This document shows, one piece after another, positions 46,780 through 59,999 of a stretch of DNA of 64,000 nucleotides. The notes beneath the pieces are model-generated. The model worked only from the letters and a program-made list of their open reading frames with translations. It had not been told where the DNA came from and searched no databases. A program made the position numbers and the translations under genes. The stretch comes from Diorhabda sublineata. Taxonomy: Eukaryota > Arthropoda > Insecta > Coleoptera > Chrysomelidae. Position 1 is the stretch's first letter, and every line of letters starts with the position of its first letter. The DNA is taken from contig NC_079482.1 in NCBI RefSeq assembly GCF_026230105.1, forward strand, positions 2,914,001 to 2,978,000, given 5' to 3'.

Positions 46780-47640
46780 ATTAAGTAAATAATATTGGTG
46801 GGTAAGACCGAGAAAAAAGAAAAACATACTAGGGTGGAATCATATGAGTTACAGAATATAAAAGGGAAAAAATAGAATGTTTTTAGCATACGGAACGGCC
46901 GAGGATGAGGAAACTAAATGAAGATATCGAATTTTGTATGCGAAAACAAGAAATAATAAACTTATACAAAAGATGAACTTATAATTACAAATACACAATT
47001 CCAATACAATCCAATAATAAAACTAATTCATTCATAAATATAAAAGACGAATTAAAATAAAAAATTACAAACAAAGTTAATATAATGGAAAGATGAAGAT
47101 GATATTTTGATAAAAAGAGATGCAAATGAAGTGGAAAACGAAGATACTGGAGGGTAAATAAAAGTAGCAGAAACTCAAACAACGAAAGATGAAAGTACAA
47201 ACAAAATACAGATACTGAAAGACAGCGAACTGTGAATACTAAAGAGAAGAATAAACAGGATACAGAAGAGAGAGAAAAGTGCCAGATAATTGGATATAAT
47301 TATACACAATACACAAGAAAGAAGACAAAATAAATGGTGAGAATAACACTAATGAGTACAGATTAAGAGACGAACGAATTGAAGATGACTTTAATGAAAT
47401 AAAAAATGTTTTTTATAATGCAGCAATATTTATCAAGACTGAAATTATTCGACGAATGATTGATGAAAAAGTTTTATTTAATGATGCAAAATAGGTTCTG
47501 TTAGCAGAACAATCAAATACTGATAGGAATCAGAAAGAATCTAACGAGGAAATAATAGCGGAGCAATTCTAGAAAGTGACGTTTCTACGTCGATTCGTAA
47601 CACAAAACGTTTTGCTTTCCACACGATTCTTAGAAAAAAA
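46780..47640. other. A-rich stretch, possible LINE remnant
   Basis: A strongly A-rich plus strand. Around 47265-47330 frames give CQIIGY and YTQYTRKKTK, which resemble the W...II.PI.KKGDK segment before the reverse transcriptase of several LINE clades. Many stops interrupt it and no catalytic motif is visible. The assignment is weak. Confidence 0.3.
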
Positions 47641-47929
47641 ATTTAACCTAGAAAAATCCATTCCGTTTTCCTCATAATTGATTTCAGTATGTAGAAACTT
47701 TATTTTAAGGAATAATTATTGGAATTGATAAGTGAACATGAAGATTAGAGGACGAAAGATAAAATTAGGATTTACAAATCCACGGTACCACTTCACTGGT
47801 TCCTTGGATTACCATAAACTGAATATTGTTAGTCTCTTCTGACAACAACTACAATTTATACAAGATACAAACAAGAAGTGCAATGGACAAACAATTTTTA
47901 TTTATTTTACATTTTTTCATAATTTACAA

Positions 47930-50900
47930 TGACATTTGTTTTTATAAAAGACCGTGTCTAAAATCAAATGATGATGTTTATCCATAAAAGACAGTCTTTA
48001 AAAACAAATTACGGTCTTTCCTTCGGAAAAACAACTTACAAAGACAAATTCCGGTCCAAACACAAATGTTGATGGTGATTATTCATGAAAGACAGTCTCT
48101 AAAGGTAAATGACAGTTTGTTTTTATAAAAGGCAGTCTCTGGAAACAAATTACGGTTTTTTCTTCGTAAAAACAGTCTCCGAAGACAAATGACAGTTTTT
48201 TCATGAAAGACAATCTCTAAAGTCAAATGACCACTTGTTTTTATAAAAGAGTGTGTCTAAAATCAAGTGATGGTGTTTTTTCATGAAAAAGAATCTCTAA
48301 AGACAGTTTATAACAACAAATTACAGTTCCAGCCTCCAAAGTCGAGGGATGGTGTTTTTTTATGTACCTCTAAACGCAAATGACGGTTTTTTCATAAAAG
48401 ACAGTTTCTAAAGAAAAATTAAGGTTTTTTTCCATGAAAGAGCCAATAAAGTTAAATGGCGATTTTTTTTTATAAGATCAAATGATATTTCTCTTCGTAA
48501 AAAAAGCCTCCAAAGACAAATGACGCCTTTTTCATGAAAGAAAATCTCCAAAGACAAATGACGATGGTGTTTTTTTATAAAAGACAGACAAATGACGTTT
48601 TTCGTTTTATGGATTTTTTCACAAAAGTCAGTCTTTTAAGACAAATGACAATTTGTTTTTATAAAAGACAGTATTCAAAGTCAAATGATGGCGCCCCCTA
48701 CAGGTTTGTATTTATAAAAGAGAATCTCTAAAGACAAATGACAGTGTTTTCATGAAAGACAATCTCTAAAGATATATGACGATTAGCATTTATAAAAGAC
48801 TGTGTCTAAAATCAAATGATGGTGATTATTCATTAAAGACAGTCTCTAAAGGTAAATGACAGTTTGTTTTTATAAAAGGCAGTCTCTGGAAACAAATTAC
48901 GGTTTTTTCTTCGTAAAAACAGTCCCCGAAGACAAATGACAGTTTTTTCATGAAAGACAATCTCTAAAGTCAAATGACCACTTGTTTTTATAAAAGAGTG
49001 TGTCTAAAATCAAGTGATGGTGTTTTTTCATGAAAAAGAATCTCTAAAGACAGTTTATAACAACAAATTACAGTTCCAGCCTCCAAAGTCGAGGGATGGT
49101 GTTTTTTTATGTACCTCTAAACGCAAATGACGGTTTTTTCATAAAAGACAGTTTCTAAAGAAAAATTAAGGTTTTTTTCCTTGAAAGAGCCAATAAAGTT
49201 AAATGGCGATTTTTTTTTTATAAGATCAAATGATATTTCTCTTCGTAAAAAAAGCCTCCAAAGACAAATGACGCCTTTTTCATGAAAGAAAATCTCCAAA
49301 AACAAATGACGATGGTGTTTTTTTATAAAAGACAGACAAATGACGTTTTTCGTTTTATGGATTTTTTCACAAAAGTCAGTCTTTTAAGACAAATGACAAT
49401 TTGTTTTTATAAAAGACAGTATTCAAAGTCAAATGATGGCGCCCCCTACAGGTTTGTATTTATAAAAGAGAATCTCTAAAGACAAATGACAGTGTTTTCA
49501 TGAAAGACAATCTCTAAAGATATATGACGATTTGCATTTATAAAAGACTGTGTCTAAAATCAAATGATGGTGATTATTCATTAAAGACAGTCTCTAAAGG
49601 TAAATGACAGTTTGTTTTTATAAAAGGCAGTCTCTGGAAACAAATTACGGTTTTTTCTTCGTAAAAACAGTCCCCGAAGACAAATGACAGTTTTTTCATG
49701 AAAGACAATCTCTAAAGTCAAATGACCACTTGTTTTTATAAAAGACAGACGGTTTTTTCTTTGTAAAAACAGCCTCCAAAGACAAATGACAGCTTTTTCA
49801 AGAAAGATAATCTCCAAAGACAAAAGACGATGGTGATTAGTCATGAAAGACAGTCTCCAAAGGTAAATGACAGTTTGTTTTTATAAAAGGCAGTCTCTGG
49901 AAACAAATTACGGTTTTTTCTTCGTAAAAACAGTCTCCGAAGACAACTGACAGTTTTTTCATGAAAGACAATCTCTAAAGACCAATGACGATATGTTTTC
50001 ATAAAAGACAGACGGTTTTTTCTTTGTAAAAACAGCCTCCAAAGACAAATGACAGCTTTTTCAAAAAAGATAATCTCCAAAGACAAATGACGATGGTGAT
50101 TAGTCATGAAAGACAGTCTCCAAAGGTAAATGACAGTTTGTTTTTATAAAAGGCAGTCTCTGGAAACAAATTACGGTTTTTTCTTCGTAAAAACAGTCTC
50201 CGAAGACAACTGACAGTTTTTTCATGAAAGACAATCTCTAAAGACCAATGACGATGGTGATTAGTCATGAAAGACAGTCTCCAAAGGTAAATGACAGTTT
50301 GTTTTTATAAAAGGCAGTCTCTGGAAACAAATTACGGTTTTTTCTTCGTAAAAACAGTCTCCGAAGACAACTGACAGCTTTTTCAAGAAAGATAATCTCC
50401 AAAGACAAATGACGATGGTGATTAGTCATGAAAGACAGTCTCCAAAGGTAAATGACAGTTTGTTTTTATAAAAGGCAGTCTCTGGAAACAAATTACGGTT
50501 TTTTCTTCGTAAAAACAGTCTCCGAAAACAAATGACAGTTTTTTCATGAAAGACAATCTCTAAAGACCAATGACGATATGTTTTCATAAAAGACAGACGG
50601 TTTTTTCTTTGTAAAAACAGCCTCCAAAGACAAATGACAGCTTTTTCAAGAAAGATAATCTCCAAAGACAAATGACGATGGTGATTAGTCATGAAAGACA
50701 GTCTCCAAAGGTAAATGACAGTTTGTTTTTATAAAAGGCAGTCTCTGGAAACAAATTACGGTTTTTTCTTCGTAAAAACAGTCTCCGAAGACAACTGACA
50801 GCTTTTTCAAGAAAGATAATCTCCAAAGACAAATGACGATGGTGATTAGTCATGAAAGACAGTCTCCAAAGGTAAATGACAGTTTGTTTTTATAAAAGGC

Positions 50901-53900
50901 AGTCTCTGGAAACAAATTACGGTTTTTTCTTCGTAAAAACAGTCTCCGAAAACAAATGACAGTTTTTTCATGAAAGACAATCTCTAAAGACCAATGACGA
51001 TATGTTTTCATAAAAGACAGACGGTTTTTTCTTTGTAAAAACAGCCTCCAAAGACAAATGACAGCTTTTTCAAGAAAGATAATCTCCAAAGACAAATGAC
51101 GATGGTGATTAGTCATGAAAGACAGTCTCCAAAGGTAAATGACAGTTTGTTTTTATAAAAGGCAGTCTCTGGAAACAAATTACGGTTTTTTCTTCGTAAA
51201 AACAGTCTCCGAAGACAACTGACAGCTTTTTCAAGAAAGATAATCTCCAAAGACAAATGACGATGGTGATTAGTCATGAAAGACAGTCTCCAAAGGTAAA
51301 TGACAGTTTGTTTTTATAAAAGGCAGTCTCTGGAAACAAATTACGGTTTTTTCTTCGTAAAAACAGTCTCCGAAAACAAATGACAGTTTTTTCATGAAAG
51401 ACAATCTCTAAAGACCAATGACGATATGTTTTCATAAAAGACAGACGGTTTTTTCTTTGTAAAAACAGCCTCCAAAGACAAATGACAGCTTTTTCAAGAA
51501 AGATAATCTCCAAAGACAAATGACGATGGTGTTTATTCATGAAACGCAGTCTCTAAAGTAAATGACAGTTTGTTTTTACAAAAGGCAGTCTCTGGAAACA
51601 AATGACGGTTTTTTCTTCGTAAAAACAGTCCCCGAAGACAAATGACAGTTTTTTCATGAAAGACAATCTCTAAAGTCAAATGACCACTTGTTTTTATAAA
51701 AGAGTGTGTCTAAAATCAAATGATGGTGTTTTTTCATGAAAAAGAATCTCTAAAGACAAATGACGATGGTGTTTTTTTATAAAAGACAGACAAATGTCGT
51801 TTTTCGTTTTATGGATTTTTTCACAAAAGTCAGTCTTTTAAGACAAATGACGATTTGTTTTTATAAAAGACAGTATTCAAAGTCAAATGATGGCGCCCCC
51901 TACAGGTTTGTATTTATAAAAGAGAATCTCTAAAGACAAATGACAGTGTTTTCATGAAAGACAATCTCTAAAGATATATGACGATTAGCATTTATAAAAG
52001 ACTGTGTCTAAAATCAAATGATGGTGATTATTCATTAAAGACAGTCTCTAAAGGTAAATGACAGTTTGTTTTTATAAAAGGCAGTCTCTGGAAACAAATT
52101 ACGGTTTTTTCTTCGTAAAAACAGTCCCCGAAGACAAATGACAGTTTTTTCATGGAAGACAATCTCTAAAGTCAAATGACCACTTGTTTTTATAAAAGAC
52201 AGACGGTTTTTTCTTTGTAAAAACAGCCTCCAAAGACAAATGACAGCTTTTTCAAGAAAGATAATCTCCAAAGACAAAAGACGATGGTGATTAGTCATGA
52301 AAGACAGTCTCCAAAGGTAAATGACAGTTTATTTTTATAAAAGGCAGTCTCTGGAAACAAATTACGGTTTTTTCTTCGTAAAAACAGTCTCCGAAGACAA
52401 CTGACAGTTTTTTCATGAAAGACAATCTCTAAAGACCAATGACGATATGTTTTCATAAAAGACAGACGGTTTTTTCTTTGTAAAAACAGCCTCCAAAGAC
52501 AAATGACAGCTTTTTCAAGAAAGATAATCTCCAAAGACAAATGACGATGGTGTTTATTCATGAAACGCAGTCTCTAAAGTAAATGACAGTTTGTTTTTAC
52601 AAAAGGCAGTCTCTGGAAACAAATGACGGTTTTTTCTTCGTAAAAACAGTCCCCGAAGACAAATGACAGTTTTTTCATGAAAGACAATCTCTAAAGTCAA
52701 ATGACCACTTGTTTTTATAAAAGAGTGTGTCCAAAATCAAATGATGGTGTTTTTTCATGAAAAAGAATCTCTAAAGACAAATGACGATGGTGTTTTTTTA
52801 TAAAAGACAGACAAATGTCGTTTTTCGTTTTACGGATTTTTTCACAAAAGTCAGTCTTTTAAGACAAATGACGATTTGTTTTTATAAAAGACAGTGTTCA
52901 AAGTCAAATGATGCCGCCCCCTACAGGTTTGTATTTATAAAAGAGAATCTCTAAAGACAAATGACAGTGTTTTCATGAAAGACAATCTCTAAAGATAAAT
53001 GACGATTAGCATTTATAAAAGACTGTGTCTAAAATCAAATGATGGTGATTATTCATTAAAGACAGTCTCTAAAGGTAAATGACAGTTTGTTTTTATAAAA
53101 GGCAGTCTCTGGAAACAAATTACGGTTTTTTCTTCGTAAAAACAGTCTCCGAAGACAAATGACAGTTTTTTCATGAAAGACAATCTCTAAAGTCAAATGA
53201 CCACTTGTTTTTATAAAAGACAGACGGTTTTTTCTTTGTAAAAACAGCCTCCAAAGACAAATGACAGCTTTTTCAAGAAAGATAATCTCCAAAGACAAAA
53301 GACGATGGTGATTAGTCATGAAAGACAGTCTCCAAAGGTAAATGACAGTTTGTTTTTATAAAAGGCAGTCTCTGGAAACAAATTACGGTTTTTTCTTCGT
53401 AAAAACAGTCTCCGAAGACAACTGACAGTTTTTTCATGAAAGACAATCTCTAAAGACCAATGACGATATGTTTTCATAAAAGACAGACGGTTTTTTCTTC
53501 ATAAAAACAGCTTCTAAAGACAAATAACGTCTTTTCCATGAAAGAAAATCTCCAAAGACAAATTTCGATGGTGTTTATTCATGAAACGCAGTCTCTAAAG
53601 TAAATGACAGTTTGTTTTTACAAAAGGCACTCTCTGGAAACAAATGACGGTTTTTTCTTCGTAAAAACAGTCCCCGAAGACAAATGACAGTTTTTTCATG
53701 AAAGACAATCTCTAAAGTCAAATGACCACTTGTTTTTATAAAAGAGTGTGTCTAAAATCAAATGATGGTGTTTTTTCATGAAAAAGAATCTCTAAAGACA
53801 AATGACGATGGTGTTTTTTTATAAAAGACAGACAAATGTCGTTTTTCGTTTTATGGATTTTTTCACAAAAGTCAGTCTTTTAAGACAAATGACGATTTGT

Positions 53901-54770
53901 TTTTATAAAAGACAGTGTTCAAAGTCAAATGATGCCGCCCCCTACAGGTTTGTATTTATAAAAGAGAATCTCTAAAGACAAATGACAGTGTTTTCATGAA
54001 AGACAATCTCTAAAGATAAATGACGATTAGCATTTATAAAAGACTGTATCTAAAATCAAATGATGGTGATTATTCATTAAAGACAGTCTCTAAAGGTAAA
54101 TGACAGTTTGTTTTTATAAAAGGCAGTCTTTGGAAACAAATTACGGTTTTTTCTTCGTAAAAACAGTCTCCGAAGACAACTGACAGTTTTTTCATGAAAG
54201 ACAATCTCTAAAGACCAATGACGATATGTTTTCATAAAAGACAGACGGTCTTTCCTTCGGAAAAACAGCTTACAAAGACAAATGATAGTTTTTCCATGAA
54301 AGACAATCTCTAAAGTCAAATGACCACTTGTTTCTATAAAAGAGTGTGTCTAAAATCAAGTGATGGTGCTGTTTCATGAAAGAGAATCTCTAAAGACAGT
54401 CTATAACAACAAATTACGGTTCCAGCCTCCAAAGTCGAAAAATGACGGTTTTTTCATAAAAGAGAGTTTCTAAAGAAAAATGAAAGTTTTTTTCCATGAA
54501 AGAGCCAATAAAGTCAAATGGCGGTTTTTTGTTATAAAGTCAAATGATATTTTTTCTTAGTAAAAACAGTCTCTAAAGGTAAATGACGATCTGTTTTTAT
54601 AAAAGACAGTGACAGTGACTACTGAAAAATTACGTCGTTTTTTTTCATATAGCCAACCTCTAAAGACTAAGACGATTTATAAAAGACAGCCTCTGAAAAC
54701 AAACCTTCATTTGTTTTTGCAAAAGATAATCGCTAAAGACAAATGACAGTTTTTTTTGTCAAATGACTCT
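47930..54770. repeat. Hierarchical array of ~40 bp units
   Basis: Nearly 7 kb is built of 37-45 bp units related to AAAGACAAATGACGGTTTTT plus TTCATGAAAGACAGTCTCT. The alternative middles are TTTATAAAAG, CTTCGTAAAAACAG and CATGAAAGACAATC. Larger blocks repeat on several scales: 748 bp (48080-48826 against 48828-49574), 424 bp (starts 50426, 50850 and 51274) and 1021 bp (GTTTATTCATGAAACGC at 51531, 52552 and 53573). Edges are more diverged than the middle. Short minus-strand frames of up to 88 codons repeat with the blocks, but the frame breaks everywhere, so it does not encode a repeat protein. Confidence 0.95.
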
Positions 54771-54774
54771 TAAG

Positions 54775-55875
54775 ACTCGCACGATCTTTGCTTACAATAC
54801 TGTATTGATTCTTAGATAAGATTCGTCGATAAAATTGTACGAGTTAATTTCATTCTTAAAACATTTCCGCTAATCAATCATTATACTAATTAGGATACTA
54901 ACAAAAATTAGAACTATCACTTCAATCCATTATTTGTCGGATTGCTTGTATTATCATTATTTAATACCTCCAGAGCATAGTAGAAACTACTGCCAAGTAA
55001 CGGAGTCCGGAAACATATAGAACAATAGTTGGAGGCAATTACCACGTTTTATAGTTTCCAATATATTAAGCTATGAACGGCGCGGCGCCGTTAACTAGCG
55101 TGCGACTGTGTACCCATCACAATAATTTTCTGAAACATGTAATCCAAGCACTAGAAAGGTAAAATTCGGATATTTCTAAATATTCTCCTGTCCCTTCAAT
55201 TCCATGTTAAATACATAAATAATTCAGAACTTGACCACTTCCGAACCTCGATGTTCCAATAAAATATTTCTGATACACAATAAATACCCTTAAACGTACG
55301 AAAAAAAATCAAATAATTTTCTTTTACAGCCACCTTCGATACACTTTATCCGTATATAAAGGACGCCATTTTAGCTCCCTTTTCCCATAAAGACAAATTT
55401 TCCATATCATGAATGGACATTTTGAAATAAAAATATTCCTGCGGGAAAAAAAAACCTTCACGCAAGCTAGAGATTTATCACGGATGGGGATTTTCGGTGT
55501 TGAAATTAGGTTTTTGATAAATATTTGCATTTTTTTTTCTGGAATTGTTATTGTATTAGGTTATACCAGGCAAAATTAATTTCCCTGGAATTTCATTCCG
55601 AATCAACATTCAAATTAACAAACATATATTATATATATATATCTGGAAATGTATGAGGAAATGTGAAATAATGAGGTTATGTTGATAAATTGGTATACTT
55701 AATAATTTTCTGTGGTGGTATTGATTTTAAACGCAAATTATTCTCGTTTCTACATTGTATCAAAATGGCTGTGCAAATCTAAAGCTTCTTATTGAATGTC
55801 CAAACTGGAATTAGAATTTTCGCAATGATTTGCTTTATTAATTTCTTTCTTAATCTGCCAACTGGTCCTAAAAGT
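54775..55875. other. Intergenic DNA with a GC-rich palindrome
   Basis: The perfect interrupted palindrome AACGGCGC-G-GCGCCGTT lies at 55076-55092 in an otherwise AT-rich stretch. A minus-strand frame at 55324-55530 is not recognised. A TATATATATAT run lies near 55627-55640. Confidence 0.45.
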
Positions 55876-55884
55876 TTCTTCCAT

Positions 55885-55970
55885 TGAGCTAAGAGAAGCT
55901 GGGAAGAATTATTAGTATGCTCACTGGATATTTTCCAGTGAATTATCATCCGAAGAATAGGTGTCCATTG
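55885..55970 (+). pseudogene. Possible LINE C-terminal relic
   Basis: The plus strand reads EKLGRIISMLTGYFPVNYHP. This resembles the LTGH..LN.HL segment after the RNase H domain of some LINE polyproteins, just before a zinc-knuckle cysteine cluster. The expected cysteines downstream are not clearly present. The assignment is weak and rests on one short block. Confidence 0.35.
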
Positions 55971-56209
55971 ACAAAGGTCATTGCTATCTGGTAAACAGCC
56001 CAGAGTACACCATAGACAAATACGTTAGCGAAGTTGATTCACGGCCATGACGCTCTGGCTCTTCTAATCTAAGTAGAATGAAAAATTTTGGATCTATATT
56101 TTGTGTCATAAATTGGAATAGTAGGTAATATCACTTACCTCGGAAAATACTTTTAATGAAACTGAATTTTAGCCAACTTATAATTCGGGGATTGAAAATT
56201 TCACAATTC

Positions 56210-56430
56210 TATGGACGAAGCGACACAACGGCTTGACCGATTCTTATGAAATTTTGTGTGCACATCGAGTAGGTCTGAGAAACGAACAACATCTATTTTT
56301 GGTGGTTTTAGACATTATATCTTGTTTCAGTGCCCCGAAAACCTGAAAATAAGTTTTGTTTTGGACGTAAGCTACGACGAAGGAAATCTGCAGAGATTTT
56401 TTAAGACGTTTTCTTGAATGGGCCACTCTA
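56210..56430. repeat. Dispersed insect repeat fragment
   Basis: The sequence CGGCTTGACCGATTCTTATG, then AAATTTTGTGTGCACATCGA, then GTAGGTCTGAGAA and ACAACATCTATTTTTGGTGG reads like a repeat I recall from insect genomes, often in non-coding parts of large transposons. The assignment is from memory. The 60-codon minus-strand frame here looks accidental. Confidence 0.4.
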
Positions 56431-56439
56431 TATATATTA

Positions 56440-57250
56440 TATGAATGGGTAAAGTGAAGGCGCCCAAATCGACGTTACGATTTTTTTTCTTTCTTAGAAA
56501 CTTAACACCAACTTAATTATTTTCTTTTAGTAGAACAAACCCCAAACTTTTAACCAACGCGTCTTGACGTTTTTATCAAATTGTTACTTTATCCAACTGA
56601 AAGCCTTTTATGTCAGAACGGTTGCCGTCTGATCCCTTTACTGTGACAAATCTCCAATGCCGAAAGATTTTTCTCACAAGAAATATATTTTTTGAAAGTA
56701 TTATATTTAATAGGATGCAGCGTACGATACGACTTAATTATAATATACTGATGTAAATTTATTTTCGATGTAATAAATTGTATTTAAATTACAAAATAAA
56801 ATAAGAAAAAATTGTATCGAAAACAAAACTAATCATAAATTTCTTTCTGTCATACTTAAGTTTTGAGATAAACAAATAAAAACCACGCGGTGGTTCGCTT
56901 AATCACCAAAAGCCGAAGGGACACAAAATAGTTGGTTCAATCTACGTCGAAAGTCATCGCACAACGATTCAATTTCATATTTCGACCAAGACGAATGTTT
57001 TAAGTATCTGTAAACAACTCAAATGGCACAACACTTTATGAATACGTTCACATGTCAAATGTCAAACTCAAATGTCAAACTGACTTTGCTGGCTAGTAAA
57101 CATAACCTTAAAAGTGCAAGTATATAAATAAATTTGAACAGTAATCAACAATTTTGAAATAAATACACGGCGTTGGTGACTGAGACCTCTGAATTTAAGT
57201 AGAATTATTTACAGTTACTTATTAGGGAACGTTTACAAGGTAAGGCTCTT
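56440..57250. other. No recognised gene
   Basis: AT-rich. TGTCAAA recurs three times at about 57053-57082 (ATGTCAAATGTCAAA). No open frame or RNA gene is supported. Confidence 0.4.
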
Positions 57251-57256
57251 TTGGGG

Positions 57257-57540
57257 GTGAGTGGAGTTAAACATTCCTTATGAAACTGTTGTGACTGTCA
57301 GGTCCACTCCACGGGCTTGTGGAAAATCACCAGCAGAGCTTAACCTTGGATGCCAACTGGATGTACTTAGTCCAATCAATCACAAGCCAAACGTCGATCA
57401 TGGTCTCCAGAGCTGGGGAAATCGCGTGTTGTCGAGGTACCACTCTGAAGAAGCTTGTAAGACTTCACAACATCGTTCAGCTCGACGATCAACAAGTGGA
57501 AATAAAGCGCCAAACAGTTGATAGAAAATCTCTTACATAA
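57257..57540 (+). pseudogene. Gypsy-type retrotransposon pol C-terminal relic
   Basis: A plus-strand frame contains RSTPRACGKSPAELNLG, followed by QLDVLSP. This matches the YR.TPH..TG.SPAEL..GR.LRT.LDLL.P segment at the end of the integrase domain of gypsy-type pol proteins. A second frame, shifted, gives LHNIVQLDDQQVEIKRQTVD, resembling the closing chromodomain-like part (Y.V.L.DG...RRHVDQ). A frameshift lies between the two. No long terminal repeat was identified. Only about 90 codons remain, so this is a small dead fragment. Confidence 0.55.
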
Positions 57541-57544
57541 TGTT

Positions 57545-58980
57545 ATTTATAACAAATATCCGATAAGACCACTCGAAAAAACGAAGCCCAAGGGGATAAA
57601 AAATAAGTTTTTAGAGTAAAATATGAGAAAATTATACGTTAAAATAAGTATATATTGCTGTTTAGAACACTGAAGTTTGAATCCATACTGCATAATCCAT
57701 CAAGTTTGAATATTTGTTAATATTTGTCTATGGTTATAATGTAGCAGTTCTAGTTGATCGAACCACCCGGTATATCTAGTTATCATGCGATTGTCCCCTC
57801 CAGTGGAGGTATTGGTATCATTGTATTTTGTTAATGATGCAATTTGTATTGAATTATCTAAAAACGTATCTGTCAAACATAAACTGGAACAACGATTAGA
57901 GGGATCCATAAAAAATCCTTGCTATTTAATACTGAGTTTGAATTTACTGGTGGCTATCAGAATGGTATTATAGACAGGACCGAACTGGACAGAAAAAAGT
58001 TTATGTCTTGTATGTCATTTTTATAACTTTGGATTGATGTTTGAGCCCACGACAAGTACAAATTTCATAAAATCTTTAGTCTCTGATCAAGGATGAAAAC
58101 CAGGTAGATCAATGTTTCAAATTTGAAAGCTGGTTTTCATGTCTTTTGATCCACTAGATTTGTTTCCGGTTACTTTCGCTGTTTCTAGCTATTTGCAAAG
58201 TAAAACCATTAACAATGCTTTAGATTTTAACTCCAGCAAGTTATGGACAAAAGGAATAACGCTAATCTAAAAAACGTAATCAAGTGCAGTTACAAGCTAC
58301 ACGAAAATGACATTGATGTCGATTTGACGCTCTATGTTGACTTTAAATGGGGTCACGTGGTGTATTTTCAACTGAAGCGCCATCTTCAATAAATGCAGCG
58401 TCCAGTTTCAAAACGCGGGAAAAATATTCTGTCAACTGTCATTAAATATTAATGAACCTTATTAAATTGAAAATCAGTGAAAACAAGACATGTTCGGAGC
58501 TTAAAAATATGATATGTGGGTTTATAAAAGTAATTCGACAAGCTGGTTTCTGCTTGTCGATTTAGGAAGAAAAACAATGCTTTGTTTTGACGATGCATTA
58601 AGTTGACACTTGAAATTGTACCACATAACCTATTTGACGTTCTAGTGTCAAATGTCAATATGAAATTCCGCCTATACCAATAATTTTGACATAAATCATT
58701 AATACTTTACATCATATGTTTTGTAGCGTGCATTTTTTTATTCAAATAAATACTAACGTCAACAAAAGTCTAAAAACGCAATATTTTATCGTATAAACTT
58801 GCTAAATTGTGCAAAAATCGCGTTCTGAGAGAGAGATTTCCCCGTTTTTGGGAGTATTCCATACCCCCAGACCTCACAGTTGATAACCCACCCCGTCACA
58901 GGTTTCAGCTGAGGGCCCTAAATATTTAAATAGATAGGATTAAGAAGCCTCGAGGACAAGTTTAGTTAGTTTTGATTTAA
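57545..58980. other. Intergenic DNA with unrecognised frames
   Basis: Frames at 57700-57909 (minus, ATG start) and 57785-57973 (plus) overlap on opposite strands; neither is recognised. The minus one is polar (MDPSNRCSSLCLTDT). The part at 58830-58925 is less AT-rich, with GGAGTATTCCATACCCCC. No RNA gene was seen. Confidence 0.4.
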
Positions 58981-58984
58981 AAAT

Positions 58985-59290
58985 AAGAAAATGAATAATT
59001 TGCGGATAGCGATTTATCAATTTATTATTCAAGAGCGTTGGGAGAAGTTAAAAATCTCGTACGGGTCGGTGAAAAGTATTTGAACATTCGATTCGCAAAT
59101 AAAATGTGTGAGTGTCAAATTTCTTTCGAGACTTTTGACTGATGAACAAAAAGAAAATCGTGTTCCAATTTCATGCAAATCGTCTCTACGTAAATCCGAT
59201 TTCATTTTCCGACATCGAGTAGTTTTCAAAGCGTTTCTTCATCAACATTCAGATATATTCAGAAAAAATTTAGCGTGGACTACTGAAAAA
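58985..59290 (+). pseudogene. Mariner transposase N-terminal-half relic
   Basis: The plus strand starts at an ATG near 58991 (MNNLRIAIYQF), then reads KLKISYGSVKSI. This matches the VGISYGSVQ.IL recognition helix of the second helix-turn-helix of mariner transposases. After a stop, in a shifted frame, come VSVKFLSRLLTDEQKENRV and PISCKSSL, the linker block normally followed by the first catalytic aspartate. Downstream, RHRVVFKAFLHQ is not clearly mariner, and the GDETW block is not found. One stop and at least one frame change make it dead. Both terminal repeats are unidentified. It belongs to another mariner lineage than the 20.5 kb relic (SYGSVQ rather than SWSSVQ). Confidence 0.75.
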
Positions 59291-59299
59291 TGAAAACCT

Positions 59300-59995
59300 C
59301 TTACGAAAATAATAAATTTCTCTATGGAATGGAATACAAACTACTTTATCATTCAGTTCCAGCTTCTAAGCAGATTTTTATCATTTAATAAAAAAAATTA
59401 AGGTCACAAAACAAGCTCGGTGAAATAATTTTGAAATTGTTAACGTCTAGCGGGCCTAATTAAATGTTATCTACATTTTTTTCTACTACTCTAAAGCCTT
59501 ATAATTACGTTTCTCTATTATAAAGTTTATGATAGCGAGATTAATGGTGCTTGTTTGAAACTAAGTTTGCTCATTTCGAAAGTAGATACATAGACGGAGA
59601 CATCCGTTTGCAAAAAATCGTCGAGATTACATAGATCTGCAAGTAAAAAAACTGCATAAGATTTTTATATATTTTCTTGTAGATTTTGATGTCGTTAAAC
59701 CGAAAAAAAATATTCAAAAAATTCCATCTCATCAATTTTTTCTATAATACTGAATTTCATATTTGGAATTCGTGCAAAATTCTTGTTTAGTAAAAATTTT
59801 GGTCAAATTTGATTGATATCAAAATTTCTCACCCTAATTTTAATAGTATATGTACCTGGGTATGAAGAAAAAAATGATGGATGCAATTAGTTGATTTAAT
59901 GAAACGGGGGGATACGGAATTTCTGGTGTTGTCTAAAGAGGTTAGGTTTGATTGAACAGTACGATTAAACATGTTTCAGCGTGTTGCTGAAGAAA
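59300..59995. other. No feature seen
   Basis: AT-rich spacer. No open frame, tandem unit or RNA gene was recognised. Confidence 0.4.
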
Positions 59996-59999
59996 TATT

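Noticed and set aside
49581..54319. Repeated 80-88 codon minus-strand frames
   Set aside because: They recur with the blocks of the ~40 bp array, are rich in phenylalanine and arginine as expected from its composition, and the frame is broken between blocks.
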